From: Thermoleophilia bacterium UBA2241
GTDB taxonomy: Bacteria; Actinomycetota; Thermoleophilia; UBA2241
DNA: 64,000 nt
Direction of reading: 5' to 3'
NCBI GenBank assembly: GCA_002347645.1
Contig: DDYF01000047.1
Coordinates: 1-64,000 of the forward strand
Shown in pieces: positions 36,395-47,514 of this stretch. The first letter of the stretch is position 1. Every line of letters begins with the position of its first letter. Below the pieces are notes generated by a model. It was given only the letters and a program-made list of their open reading frames with translations, made no database searches and was not told the origin of the DNA. A program made the translations under genes and the position numbers.

Positions 36395-36955
36395 GTGATC
36401 GCCGTCATCGTCATCATCGGGGTCCTCGTCCTGTTGGGGATCGTCTTCGCCGTCCTCTACAACCGGCTGGTCGGACGACGGAATCAGGTCGACAACGCCT
36501 GGAGCCAGATCGACGTCCAGCTCAAACGGCGCTACGACCTCATCCCCAACCTGGTCGAGGCCGTCAAGGACTACATGCAGTACGAGCAGGAGACGCTGAC
36601 CAAGGTCACCGAAGCGCGCGCCGCGGCGATCAACGCCGGCGCCGCGGGCCCGGAGGCGCAGGCGCAAGCCGAGAACATGCTCACCGGCGCCCTCAAGAGC
36701 CTGTTCGCCGTCGCCGAGAACTACCCTGACCTCAAGGCGAACCAGAACGTGATGAGTCTGCAGGAGGAGCTCACCGCGACCGAGAACAAGATCGCCTTCG
36801 CGCGGCAGTTCTACAACGACAGCGTGCTCACCTACAACAACGCCACGCAGATGTTCCCCACCAACATCCTCGCCGGCATGTTCAACTTCACCGCCCGGCA
36901 GTTCTTCGACGCTCCCGAGGGCGAGACCGCGGTGCCCAAGGTCGACCTGCGGTGA
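36395..36955 (+). CDS. LemA family membrane protein
   Basis: The 186 residues have one N-terminal transmembrane helix (about 3-22), then the LemA helical domain with NQVDNAWSQIDVQLKRRYDLIPNLVE near 30-55, an ENYPDLKAN motif and YNNATQMFPTNILA near the end. The biochemical role of LemA proteins is unknown. They commonly pair with HtpX-type proteases, as here, 35 bases upstream. The start is GTG with AAAGGAGA ahead. Confidence 0.92.
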   Translation: MIAVIVIIGVLVLLGIVFAVLYNRLVGRRNQVDNAWSQIDVQLKRRYDLIPNLVEAVKDYMQYEQETLTKVTEARAAAINAGAAGPEAQAQAENMLTGALKSLFAVAENYPDLKANQNVMSLQEELTATENKIAFARQFYNDSVLTYNNATQMFPTNILAGMFNFTARQFFDAPEGETAVPKVDLR

Positions 36956-36990
36956 CCATCCGCCGCGAGCAGCGGCGAGGCTAGCGCGTC

Positions 36991-37950
36991 ATGCTCGAGC
37001 AGATCAGCCGTAACCGGCGAGCGTCGTGGCTGCTCATGGTGGTCGTCGTCGCGATTCTGACCGCGCTGGGCTACGCCATCGGTCTCGCCTGGACGGGCAC
37101 GAACGGCGGGGGCATCGGGTTCCTCGGCCTGTTCGGTATCGCGGCGATCTCCTGGAGCCTCGTCGCCTTCTACGCCGGCGACAAGATGGCGCTCGGGGTC
37201 AGCGGGGCGCGGCGCATCTCGCACGACGAAGAGCCGCGCCTCTGGAACGTGGTCGAGGAGATGACCATCGCCGGCGGGCTCGGCAAGCCTCCCGACGTCT
37301 ACGTCATCAACGACCCGGCGCCGAACGCCTTCGCCACAGGACGCGACCCCGCGCACAGCTCGATCGCCGTGACCCGAGGCCTGCTCGACAAGCTCAACCG
37401 CGACGAGCTCCAAGGCGTCGTCGCCCACGAGATGGCGCACGTACGCAACTACGACATCCGCTTCGCGACCCTCATCGGCGTCTTGGTCGGCCTGATCGCC
37501 CTCGTCGCCGACCTCTTCCTGCGCGCCCGCTGGTTCGGGCTCGGCGGCCGCCGCAGTGGTGACGGGAACAGCGGCGCCGGCGTGCTCTTCCTCGTCGTCG
37601 CTCTCGTCTTCGCGATCGTCGCGCCGCTGGCGGCACGCGTCGTTCAGTTCGCCATCTCGCGACGGCGGGAACTGCTCGCCGACGGCACGGCCGTGCAGCT
37701 GACGCGCAACCCGCTCGGGCTGGCGGGCGCGCTGCAGAAGATCGCCGACGACCCGTCCCGGCTGCGCGCCGGCAACCGGGCGACCGCCCACCTCTACATC
37801 GTGAACCCCTTGCGCAAGACCAGGGACCGGGCGGGGGTCTTCGACACGCATCCGCCGATCGGGCAACGGATCGACCTCCTCCTCGGCATGGCGCGCGGCC
37901 AAGGGAGTGCTCGCGTCACGACCGAAGAAGACGCGCCCGCCGTGGACTGA
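36991..37950 (+). CDS. htpX: M48 zinc metalloprotease HtpX
   Basis: This membrane protease degrades damaged membrane proteins. In 319 residues there are two N-terminal transmembrane helices (about 12-32 and 42-62), the zinc motif HEMAH at 146-150, two more hydrophobic segments near 160-175 and 188-212, and RRRELLADGTAV with the third zinc ligand. It follows lemA, probably in one transcript, and ends 37 bases before the convergent TPR gene. Confidence 0.95.
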   Translation: MLEQISRNRRASWLLMVVVVAILTALGYAIGLAWTGTNGGGIGFLGLFGIAAISWSLVAFYAGDKMALGVSGARRISHDEEPRLWNVVEEMTIAGGLGKPPDVYVINDPAPNAFATGRDPAHSSIAVTRGLLDKLNRDELQGVVAHEMAHVRNYDIRFATLIGVLVGLIALVADLFLRARWFGLGGRRSGDGNSGAGVLFLVVALVFAIVAPLAARVVQFAISRRRELLADGTAVQLTRNPLGLAGALQKIADDPSRLRAGNRATAHLYIVNPLRKTRDRAGVFDTHPPIGQRIDLLLGMARGQGSARVTTEEDAPAVD

Positions 37951-37987
37951 CCAGGCCGCTGCGCCGGCGCGCATCTCGAGCGGTCTG

Positions 37988-38374
37988 TCAGCCGGTGCCG
38001 CCGAGCGCCTCGCGATAGAGGCGGCTGTGAGGAGCGAGGGCGGCGGCAAGCCGCAGACGGCCCACGCCCTCGTCCGTGCGGCCCATTCTCACCAGGCACC
38101 GCCCCAGGGCGAACTGGGCGTAGTCGTTGTCGGGCACGTCGTCGACGATGGCCTTGAACTGAGCCGCGGCCCGGTCGGTCTGCCCCATCGCGTACAGCGC
38201 TCTGCCGAGGGCCTCACGGATGGAGTTCCTGCCCGGCTCCAGCGCCAGCGCTCGTTCGAGCAGGTGCGCGGCCTGACCGGGATGCCGCCGGTCGAGGAAC
38301 CAGGTCGCCCGGCGGAAGAGCACGTAGGCCTCGCTCTGGTCGTCGAAGGCCGGCGCGCGTCTGGCCACGGCCAT
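37988..38374 (-). CDS. Tetratricopeptide-repeat protein
   Basis: The 128 residues are made of about three TPR-like helical pairs, seen in YVLFRRATWFLDRRHPGQAAHLLERALALEP, IREALGRALYAMGQTDRAAAQFKAIVDDVPDN and AQFALGRCLVRMGRTDEGVGRLRLAAALAP in succession. There is no signal sequence or enzyme motif, so it probably mediates a protein contact. It follows the HD gene after 12 bases with an AGGGA ribosome site. No partner can be named. Confidence 0.8.
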   Translation of the reverse strand: MAVARRAPAFDDQSEAYVLFRRATWFLDRRHPGQAAHLLERALALEPGRNSIREALGRALYAMGQTDRAAAQFKAIVDDVPDNDYAQFALGRCLVRMGRTDEGVGRLRLAAALAPHSRLYREALGGTG

Positions 38375-38386
38375 AGCGGCGCGTCC

Positions 38387-38944
38387 CTACAAGCCGAGGT
38401 CGGGTGCGATCGCCTGCATGGCCTCGAGGCCGATCGCGAGCGTGTCGTCGAGCTCGAGGCCGAGCTCGGTGCAGCGGGCGATCGAGGCGCGGTCGACACC
38501 CCGTGCGAACGCGCCCTCCCGGTAGCGCTTGCGCAACGACTTGAGCCGCACGCCGGCAAGTTGCTTGTCGGGCCGGATGAGCGTCGCCGCCGTCACGAGG
38601 CCGCTGAGCTGGTCGGCCACGATGAGCGCCACGTCCATGCGGCTCTCTCCCGTCACTCCCGTGGCGGGGTTGTGCGCGGCCACGGCGTGGACGACCTCCG
38701 GCGGGGCGCCGAGCTGGGCCAGCAAGGCCGCGGCCTCGGCGCCGTGCCGCGAGAAGTCGTCCTCGGTGCGTTCGCTGTCGAGGTCGTGCGCGAGGCCTGC
38801 GAGCGCCCATACCTCGGCGTCCTCGCCGAGACGTTCGGCGAGCGCGCGCATGATCGCCTCGCAGGCCACCATGTGACGGCGCAAGTGGTCGTTCTCGACG
38901 TGCGCTTCGATGGCTGCCAGCACGTCGGCGCGAGCGAGTGTCAT
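38387..38944 (-). CDS. HD-domain hydrolase
   Basis: The 185 residues carry an HD-type metal site: H in HLRRHMVACE near 20, H53-D54 in LAHDLD, and later histidines in SRHGAEAA and AVAAHN. HD proteins of this length act on nucleotides or phosphate esters; the substrate cannot be inferred. The ATG overlaps the coaBC stop in ATGA, so it is translationally coupled to coenzyme A synthesis, without a clear functional link. Confidence 0.82.
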   Translation of the reverse strand: MTLARADVLAAIEAHVENDHLRRHMVACEAIMRALAERLGEDAEVWALAGLAHDLDSERTEDDFSRHGAEAAALLAQLGAPPEVVHAVAAHNPATGVTGESRMDVALIVADQLSGLVTAATLIRPDKQLAGVRLKSLRKRYREGAFARGVDRASIARCTELGLELDDTLAIGLEAMQAIAPDLGL

Positions 38945-40173
38945 GCGCGCACCTCCAGGACCCGTTCGACGGCGTCGGCGATCGCCGCGGCGCAGACCCG
39001 TTTGGCCGCGCGCGGCACATGCGTCTCACCGTCATCTGCGATGATCGTGATCTCGTTCTCGTCGGAGCCGATCCCCACGCCCGCTGCGAGGATGTCGTTG
39101 AACACAAGCAGGTCGACGCCCTTCGCGGCCTTCTTTGCCCGCGCGCGCGCCAGACGTGGTCCTGCCTCGGCGGCGAACCCCACGCGCACCAGCCCCGGGC
39201 GGGCCGCCGCGCTGAGGATGTCGACCGTCGGCACGAGCTCGAGCGTGAGCGACGCACGCTCCGCGCGTTCGATCTTGCCTTGGTCGGCGGTGCGCGGCTT
39301 GAAGTCGGCGACCGCCGCCGTCATCACGAGCACGTCGGCCGACCCCGTCGCCTGCGTGACAGCGGCGGCCATCTCGTCGGCGCTCTCGACGAGCTTCACC
39401 TCGTACGGCACCGCGTCCTGCTCCTTCGTCGTCACGAGCAGGACGTTCGCGCCGCGCAGGTAGGCCTCGTCGGCCACGGCCCGCCCCATCTTGCCGCTGG
39501 ACAGGTTCCCGATGAAGCGCACCGCGTCGATGCGCTCGCGGGTGCCACCGGCGGTCACCACCACCCGGCGTCCGGCGAGCGGCCCTGCCGAGCGGCGCGC
39601 GAAGGCGCGCCGCACGGCCGACACGATCGCTTCGGGTGCGGCCATGCGCCCGCTGCCCTCCTCCCCACACGCCAGGTCGCCGCGCTCCGTGGCGAGGACC
39701 TCGACGCCGCGCGCCGCAAGCTGTGCGAGGTTCGCCTGCGTCGCCGGATGCTCGTACATCGCCCAGTTCATGGTCGGTGCCACGATCACCGGGCCGCGGA
39801 ACGCCAGGTAGGTGGCCGTCAACAGGTTGTCGGCGATGCCCGCGGCCATTTTGGCGAGCGTGTTGGCCGTCGCCGGGGCGACGACCATGACGCGCGCCTG
39901 TCGCGCCGCCTCGATGTGCTGGAACCACCCCCCGCTCGCCTGCCAGGCGGTGTCGTCGTCGAGGACGGCGGACTGTGCCACGGCCGCGAAGGTCAGGGGC
40001 ATGACGAAGCGGCGCGCCGCCTCGGTCTCGACGACGAGGGGGTCGAACCCCTCCTTGGCGAGCCGGCGGACGAGCTCGACCGCCTTGTAGATGGCGATGC
40101 CGCCGCTGACCCCGACGAGGACGGTACGGTCGCCGGCGCCGGGGGCCGTGGCGGGAGTGGGGTCTGGGTTCAT
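38941..40173 (-). CDS. coaBC: Bifunctional phosphopantothenoylcysteine decarboxylase / phosphopantothenate-cysteine ligase
   Basis: It makes 4'-phosphopantetheine in coenzyme A synthesis. The N-terminal flavin decarboxylase (CoaC) has GVSGGIAIYKA near 21-31, the PATANTLAKMAAGIADNLL stretch, the APTMNWAMYEHP substrate loop and the C in ACGEEGSGRM. The C-terminal CTP-dependent ligase (CoaB) begins at GRRVVVTAGGTRE and includes GNLSSGKMG. The 410 residues are full length. It follows rpoZ after ten bases. Confidence 0.96.
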   Translation of the reverse strand: MNPDPTPATAPGAGDRTVLVGVSGGIAIYKAVELVRRLAKEGFDPLVVETEAARRFVMPLTFAAVAQSAVLDDDTAWQASGGWFQHIEAARQARVMVVAPATANTLAKMAAGIADNLLTATYLAFRGPVIVAPTMNWAMYEHPATQANLAQLAARGVEVLATERGDLACGEEGSGRMAAPEAIVSAVRRAFARRSAGPLAGRRVVVTAGGTRERIDAVRFIGNLSSGKMGRAVADEAYLRGANVLLVTTKEQDAVPYEVKLVESADEMAAAVTQATGSADVLVMTAAVADFKPRTADQGKIERAERASLTLELVPTVDILSAAARPGLVRVGFAAEAGPRLARARAKKAAKGVDLLVFNDILAAGVGIGSDENEITIIADDGETHVPRAAKRVCAAAIADAVERVLEVRA

Positions 40174-40183
40174 CGCCCGAGGC

Positions 40184-40423
40184 TCATTCGGCGCGCTGGA
40201 ACTCCAGCTTGCCGTCGGCGATCTCCTCGAGGGCGATCGTCAGCAGGTTGGTGCTCCGCGTCGACACGAGCGGCGGCGTGAGCTGTTCCATGCCGATCGT
40301 CCCCTCGCCGAGGCTGTGGTAGTAGTTGTTGATCTGGCGCGCTCGCTTCGCGGCAATCATCACCAGAGCATAGCGCGAGCCGTCTGCTCGCGGCAGGATC
40401 TCGTCGATCCGGGGTCGGTCCAC
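40184..40423 (-). CDS. rpoZ: RNA polymerase omega subunit
   Basis: Omega helps fold and hold the beta' subunit. The 79-residue protein matches the family: RPRIDEILPRADGSRYALVMIAAKRARQIN, then LVSTRSTNLLTIALEEIADGKL. The GTG at 40423 shares one base with the gmk stop and has AAGGA six bases ahead. The mihF-gmk-rpoZ-coaBC order is widespread in actinobacteria. Confidence 0.95.
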   Translation of the reverse strand: MDRPRIDEILPRADGSRYALVMIAAKRARQINNYYHSLGEGTIGMEQLTPPLVSTRSTNLLTIALEEIADGKLEFQRAE

Positions 40424-40983
40424 TACCGTTCCTTTCGTTCCGCGTTGATGATCTCCGCGAGCTCCGCGGCCGCCCGTTCGGCGTCGTCGTTGACGACGAC
40501 ATGGTCGAACTCGCCCGACGCGGCGATCTCGCCGGCCGCGATCGCCAGCCGCCGCGCCACGGCCTCGTCGCTCTCCGTGCCACGGCCGCGAAGCCGGCGG
40601 GCGAGCTCGTCGAGTGAGGGCGGCGCGATGAACACGAGCGTCGCCTCGGGCATCGCCTCGTGCACGGCGCGCGCCCCTCGCAACTCGATCTCGAGGAGTA
40701 CGTCCAGGCCGATGGCCAGCTTGTCCACGACCTCGCGCCGAAGCGTGCCGTAGAGGTCGCCGCTGTATTCTACCCACTCGAGGAACGCGCCCTCCGCGAC
40801 GTCGCGCTCGAATGCTTCTCTGCTCAGAAAGTGGTAGGCGCGCCCGTCCACTTCGCCCGGGCGCGGGGCGCGCGTGGTCGCCGACACGGCCAGGCTGAGA
40901 CCGGACAGACGCGCCCGGAGCAACCCGATGACGGTCCCCTTCCCGGCGCCCGACGGCCCCGAGATCACGAAGACGCAAGGAAT
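40423..40983 (-). CDS. gmk: Guanylate kinase, apparent ATT start
   Basis: It phosphorylates GMP to GDP. The P-loop is SGPSGAGKGT, followed by SATTRAPRPGEVDGRAYHF near 33-51 and EWVEYSGDLYGT. The conserved strand just before the P-loop reads PCVFVISGPSG. The only canonical start in frame, GTG 40968, would begin at VISGPSG with no ribosome site. Instead GGAGG, at the end of mihF, lies eight bases before an ATT at 40983, giving 186 residues. AUU is a known rare initiator in infC. It follows mihF by four bases. Confidence 0.92.
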   Translation of the reverse strand: MPCVFVISGPSGAGKGTVIGLLRARLSGLSLAVSATTRAPRPGEVDGRAYHFLSREAFERDVAEGAFLEWVEYSGDLYGTLRREVVDKLAIGLDVLLEIELRGARAVHEAMPEATLVFIAPPSLDELARRLRGRGTESDEAVARRLAIAAGEIAASGEFDHVVVNDDAERAAAELAEIINAERKER

Positions 40984-40987
40984 GTGC

Positions 40988-41320
40988 TCAGCCTCCGAAA
41001 AAGGCGAGGAGCTCGGACCGCTGGCGCTCGGACAGGCCGCCGACCGTCTTGCTGGGACTGATGCGGCACTGCTCGAGGATCTTGGCCGACTTGACGCGCC
41101 CGCACTTCGGCGCGGCCATGAGCACGTCGACGACCTTGGCGGTGAGCAGGTAGTCGGGAGGAGTCGCCAGCACCTGGCGGATGCTGACCGTCCCCTTCTT
41201 CAGCTGGCCCTTGAGCGCGGCCCGGCGGCTGCGCACCTCGTTGGCTCTCGACAGCGCGTCCATGCGCTGGTCGATCGACCGCTCGGGGGCGGTGTTGAAC
41301 TGCTTGGCCGAGGACGACAT
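40988..41320 (-). CDS. mihF: Integration host factor, actinobacterial type
   Basis: MihF is a small nucleoid-associated protein of actinobacteria that binds DNA without sequence homology to proteobacterial IHF. The 110 residues have a basic helix (RSRRAALKGQLKKG near 30-43) and an H2TH-like end (APKCGRVKSAKILEQCRISPSKTVGGL). It is the first gene of mihF-gmk-rpoZ-coaBC. There is no ribosome site, and a good promoter places the RNA start at or next to the ATG, so the mRNA is probably leaderless. Confidence 0.94.
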   Translation of the reverse strand: MSSSAKQFNTAPERSIDQRMDALSRANEVRSRRAALKGQLKKGTVSIRQVLATPPDYLLTAKVVDVLMAAPKCGRVKSAKILEQCRISPSKTVGGLSERQRSELLAFFGG

Positions 41321-41328
41321 CGGGCGCC

Positions 41329-41358
41329 AGTATATGTGAAGCCGCGGCACCCCGGCAA
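41329..41358 (-). promoter_or_regulatory. Promoter for a leaderless mihF mRNA
   Basis: On the minus strand TTGCCG (41358-41353) and TATACT (41334-41329) are separated by 18 bases, and only eight bases lie between the -10 box and the mihF ATG. The predicted RNA start is within two bases of the ATG. Confidence 0.72.
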
Positions 41359-41442
41359 CACGTCCCGCGCGGGCAAAGGCGTGCGCTTGCGGGCCTTTTG
41401 CCTCGGGGCAAGCCGCGGGACGCCGAGGCGGCCGGTGGTGGC

Positions 41443-42408
41443 TCAGCCGGCCCTTGCGAGCGCGAGGCCGCGCGCATCGCCGACGCGCGCGAAGCCGCGC
41501 GCGGCGCATTCGCGGCGCAACTCCTCGAGGATCCGGCGCGGCGCCTCCAGGCCGCTGAAGTTCGCCGCGCCGACGGCCACGGCAGTGGCGCCGCAGGCGA
41601 TGAACTCGAGGGCGTCGCGCCCGCTCGTGACCCCGCCCATGCCCACGAGCGGCACGCCCGGCAGCTCCTCCGCGACCTCCGCCACCATGCGCAGCGCCAC
41701 GGGCTTGATGGCCGGGCCGCACAGACCCCCGGTCCGGTTGCCCAGGAAGGGACGCAGCGTCGCCGGGTCGAGCACCATGCCTCGCAGCGTGTTGACCAGC
41801 GAGAGCCCATCGGCGCCCGCCTGGACCGCGGCCCGGGCCACGGGGCGCACGTCCGTCACGTTGGGCGTCAGCTTGACCAGCACCAGCCTCGACGTCAGTG
41901 CGCGCACGGCCGTCGTGACCGCGGCCGTCGCGCCCGGATCGACACCTATCGACAGGCCGCCGCGAACGTTGGGACATGACACGTTGAGCTCGTACCCCGC
42001 CACGTGCGGCGGGCCGGGGCTGCTGTCCAGTGCCTCTTCGAGGTGGCGCACGACGGCCGCGAAGTCCTCCGGAGCGTTGCCGCCGACGCTCACGATCACC
42101 GGTTGCCGCAGAGGTCGCAACGCAGGCAGCGACGACACGAAGGCTTCGACGCCAGGGTTCTCGAGCCCGATGGCGTTGATCATGCCGCAGGCGGTCTCGG
42201 TCACGCGAGGAGGGGGGTTACCCTCTCGCGGTCCGGAGGTCACCGTCTTGGGCACGTACGCGGCGTAGGGAAAGGCAGCGAAGTAGTCGCCGCGGAAGCG
42301 GCGCGCGTTCTCGAGCAGGTCGAAGGTGCCTGAGGCGTCGACGAGCGGGTGCTCGAGGGTGAGGCTGCCGAGGTCCACGCGCAGGTCGACGCCGTCCACA
42401 CCGGTCAT
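41443..42408 (-). CDS. pyrD: Dihydroorotate dehydrogenase, class 1B catalytic subunit
   Basis: It oxidises dihydroorotate to orotate with FMN, passing electrons through PyrK to NAD. The 321-residue TIM barrel has the class 1 catalytic cysteine in NVSCPNVRGG near 160-169, the orotate-binding NTLRGM, and the phosphate site GMGGVTSGRDALEF. The class 1B assignment rests on the adjacent pyrK; most actinobacteria instead have the quinone-linked class 2 enzyme. The ATG overlaps the pyrK stop by four bases. It is the last gene of the pyr operon. Confidence 0.95.
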   Translation of the reverse strand: MTGVDGVDLRVDLGSLTLEHPLVDASGTFDLLENARRFRGDYFAAFPYAAYVPKTVTSGPREGNPPPRVTETACGMINAIGLENPGVEAFVSSLPALRPLRQPVIVSVGGNAPEDFAAVVRHLEEALDSSPGPPHVAGYELNVSCPNVRGGLSIGVDPGATAAVTTAVRALTSRLVLVKLTPNVTDVRPVARAAVQAGADGLSLVNTLRGMVLDPATLRPFLGNRTGGLCGPAIKPVALRMVAEVAEELPGVPLVGMGGVTSGRDALEFIACGATAVAVGAANFSGLEAPRRILEELRRECAARGFARVGDARGLALARAG

Positions 42409-43204
42409 CCCGTCACCACCTCGTCGAGAGGGAACACGGGCCCTTCGCTGCAGACGCGCAAGGCGCCGCGGGTCGTCGCCACGACGCAGCCGTGACAGGC
42501 GCCGACGCCGCACGCCATATGCGCCTCGAGCGAGGCATAGCCGCGCAGGCCCTCGGTCGCGGTCCAGCGCTGCACCGCGGCGATCATCGCCGCCGGGCCG
42601 CAGCAGAAGACCGTGGTCGACGGCGGGACGTCCACGGCGGCGAGGAGGTCCGTCACCATGCCTCGCCGCCCCACGCTCCCGTCCTCGGTCGTGACCCAGA
42701 GCCGGGCGATGTCGAACGCCCCCGTCGCGCGCGCCTGCCGCGCGTCGCGGAAGCCGAAGGCCGCCGTGACGACGACGCCCGTCGCACCCAGCGCGTCGGC
42801 GAGGAACTGCAGGGGGGCACATCCGATCCCACCGCCGACGAGCAGCGCGCTGCGCAGGTCCGCGGCGGGAAAGGCACTGCCCAGCGGGCCGGCGACCTCG
42901 AGCGCCTCCCCGACCCCGACGGCCGCGAGGCGTTCGCTCCCCGGCCCGCGTGCCTCGACCAGCAGGCCGAGGCGGTCGCCGCGGGCGGTGAAGATCGACA
43001 GCGGCCGGCGCAGCAGGAAGCCGCCGCCGGGGACCGTCACCATGACGAACTGCCCGGGCCGGGCCTCACGCGTGATCGCCGGCGCGAGAACCTCGAGCGC
43101 GGTGAACGCGCCGAAGCGGCGTGCGCCGGCGACGCGACACCGGCTCGTCTCGGCCCACTGGCCGGGATGCTCGTGCCCGTCGCCGGGTCGCCGCGCCGAG
43201 GGCG

Positions 43205-43208
<4 letters not shown>
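42405..43208 (-). CDS. pyrK: Dihydroorotate dehydrogenase electron-transfer subunit
   Basis: This FAD and 2Fe-2S protein links PyrD to NAD. The 267 residues show the FAD-binding RRPLSIF near 67-73, the NAD-binding GGGIGCAP near 122-129, and the cluster motif [10 protein letters not shown] with a later cysteine in RVCSEG. The ATG overlaps the carB stop in ATGA. Confidence 0.94.
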
Positions 43209-46413
<3,205 letters not shown>

Positions 46414-46414
<1 letters not shown>

Positions 46415-47514
46415 CAGACACGCTCCTTGAAGCGCGCCATCTCGGCGGCGAAGCGCTCGAACAGATGCAGGGCATCGTGCGGGCCGGGCGACGACTCGGG
46501 ATGGTACTGGACGGAGAAGGCGTAGCGGCCCGGCGAGGCAAGGCCCTCGACCGTGCCGTCGTTGAGGTTGAGGTGGGTCACCTCAGCTTCGGGGTGCCCC
46601 TCGCTGCCTTCACGCACCGCGAAACCGTGGTTCTGCGTCGTGATCTCGAGAGCACCCGTTCGCAGGTCCTTGACGGGATGGTTGGCGCCCCGGTGGCCGA
46701 ACTTGAGCTTGTACGTGGCGAAGCCGAGGGCGAGGGCGAGCAGCTGGTGCCCAAGGCAGATGCCGAAGACGGGCACCTTGCCGAGCAGGCGCTGTACGGT
46801 CCTGACGCCGTACTTCACCGCCGCAGGGTCGCCGGGACCGTTCGACAGGAAGACGCCGTCCGGCTTGAGCCTGAGGACGTCGCGGACCCCGGTCCGTGCG
46901 GGCACGACGGTCAGGCGCATGCCGGCTCCGCGCAGGTAGCCGAGCATGGCCCGCTTGACACCGAAGTCCATCACGACCACGTGGAAGCGTTCCTCGCCCA
47001 CCGCCACCAGCTCGGATCGCGTTGCGCACGTCACCTTGCCGGCGAGGTCGAGCCCGGCCATCGCCGGCAGGCGGCGAGCGGCGGCACGCAACGACTTCAC
47101 GTCGCCGCCCTCGGCGCACACCACGCCGCGCAGGGCGCCCTTGTCGCGTAGGTGGCGCGTGAGAGCCCGCGTGTCGACGCCGCTCAGCGCCAGGACGTCG
47201 TGCCCGGCGAGCCACTCGAGCCATGTGGCGCTCGAGGCACGGTTGTACCGGTAGTTGGTCAGCTCGCGCGCCACGACAGCCCGGGCATGCGCCCGGCCCG
47301 ACTCGTCGCGCGCGGGGTCGGCGCCGTAGTTGCCGTTCATCGGGAAGGTGAACACGAGCACCTGCCCCGCGTACGACGGGTCGGTCACGATCTCCTGGTA
47401 GCCCTGCATGCTCGTGTTGAACACGAACTCGCCGCCGACGGTGCCCTGTCCGACCAGGGCTTCGCCGGCGAAGGCGGCGCCGTCCTCCAGGACGATCAGC
47501 GCGGGCTTAGGCAT
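46414..47514 (-). CDS. carA: Carbamoyl-phosphate synthase small (glutaminase) subunit
   Basis: CarA releases ammonia from glutamine for CarB. The 366 residues have the N-terminal CPSase domain ([18 protein letters not shown] near 34-51) and a class I glutamine amidotransferase domain with the nucleophile in GICLGHQLL and the His/Glu pair in [10 protein letters not shown]. Its start overlaps the end of pyrC by eight bases. Confidence 0.96.

Noticed and set aside
41360..41442. GGCAAAAGGC...GCCTTTGCC stem after pyrD as a terminator
   Set aside because: The stem has a bulge and a long loop and is not followed by a T-run, so I did not call it.
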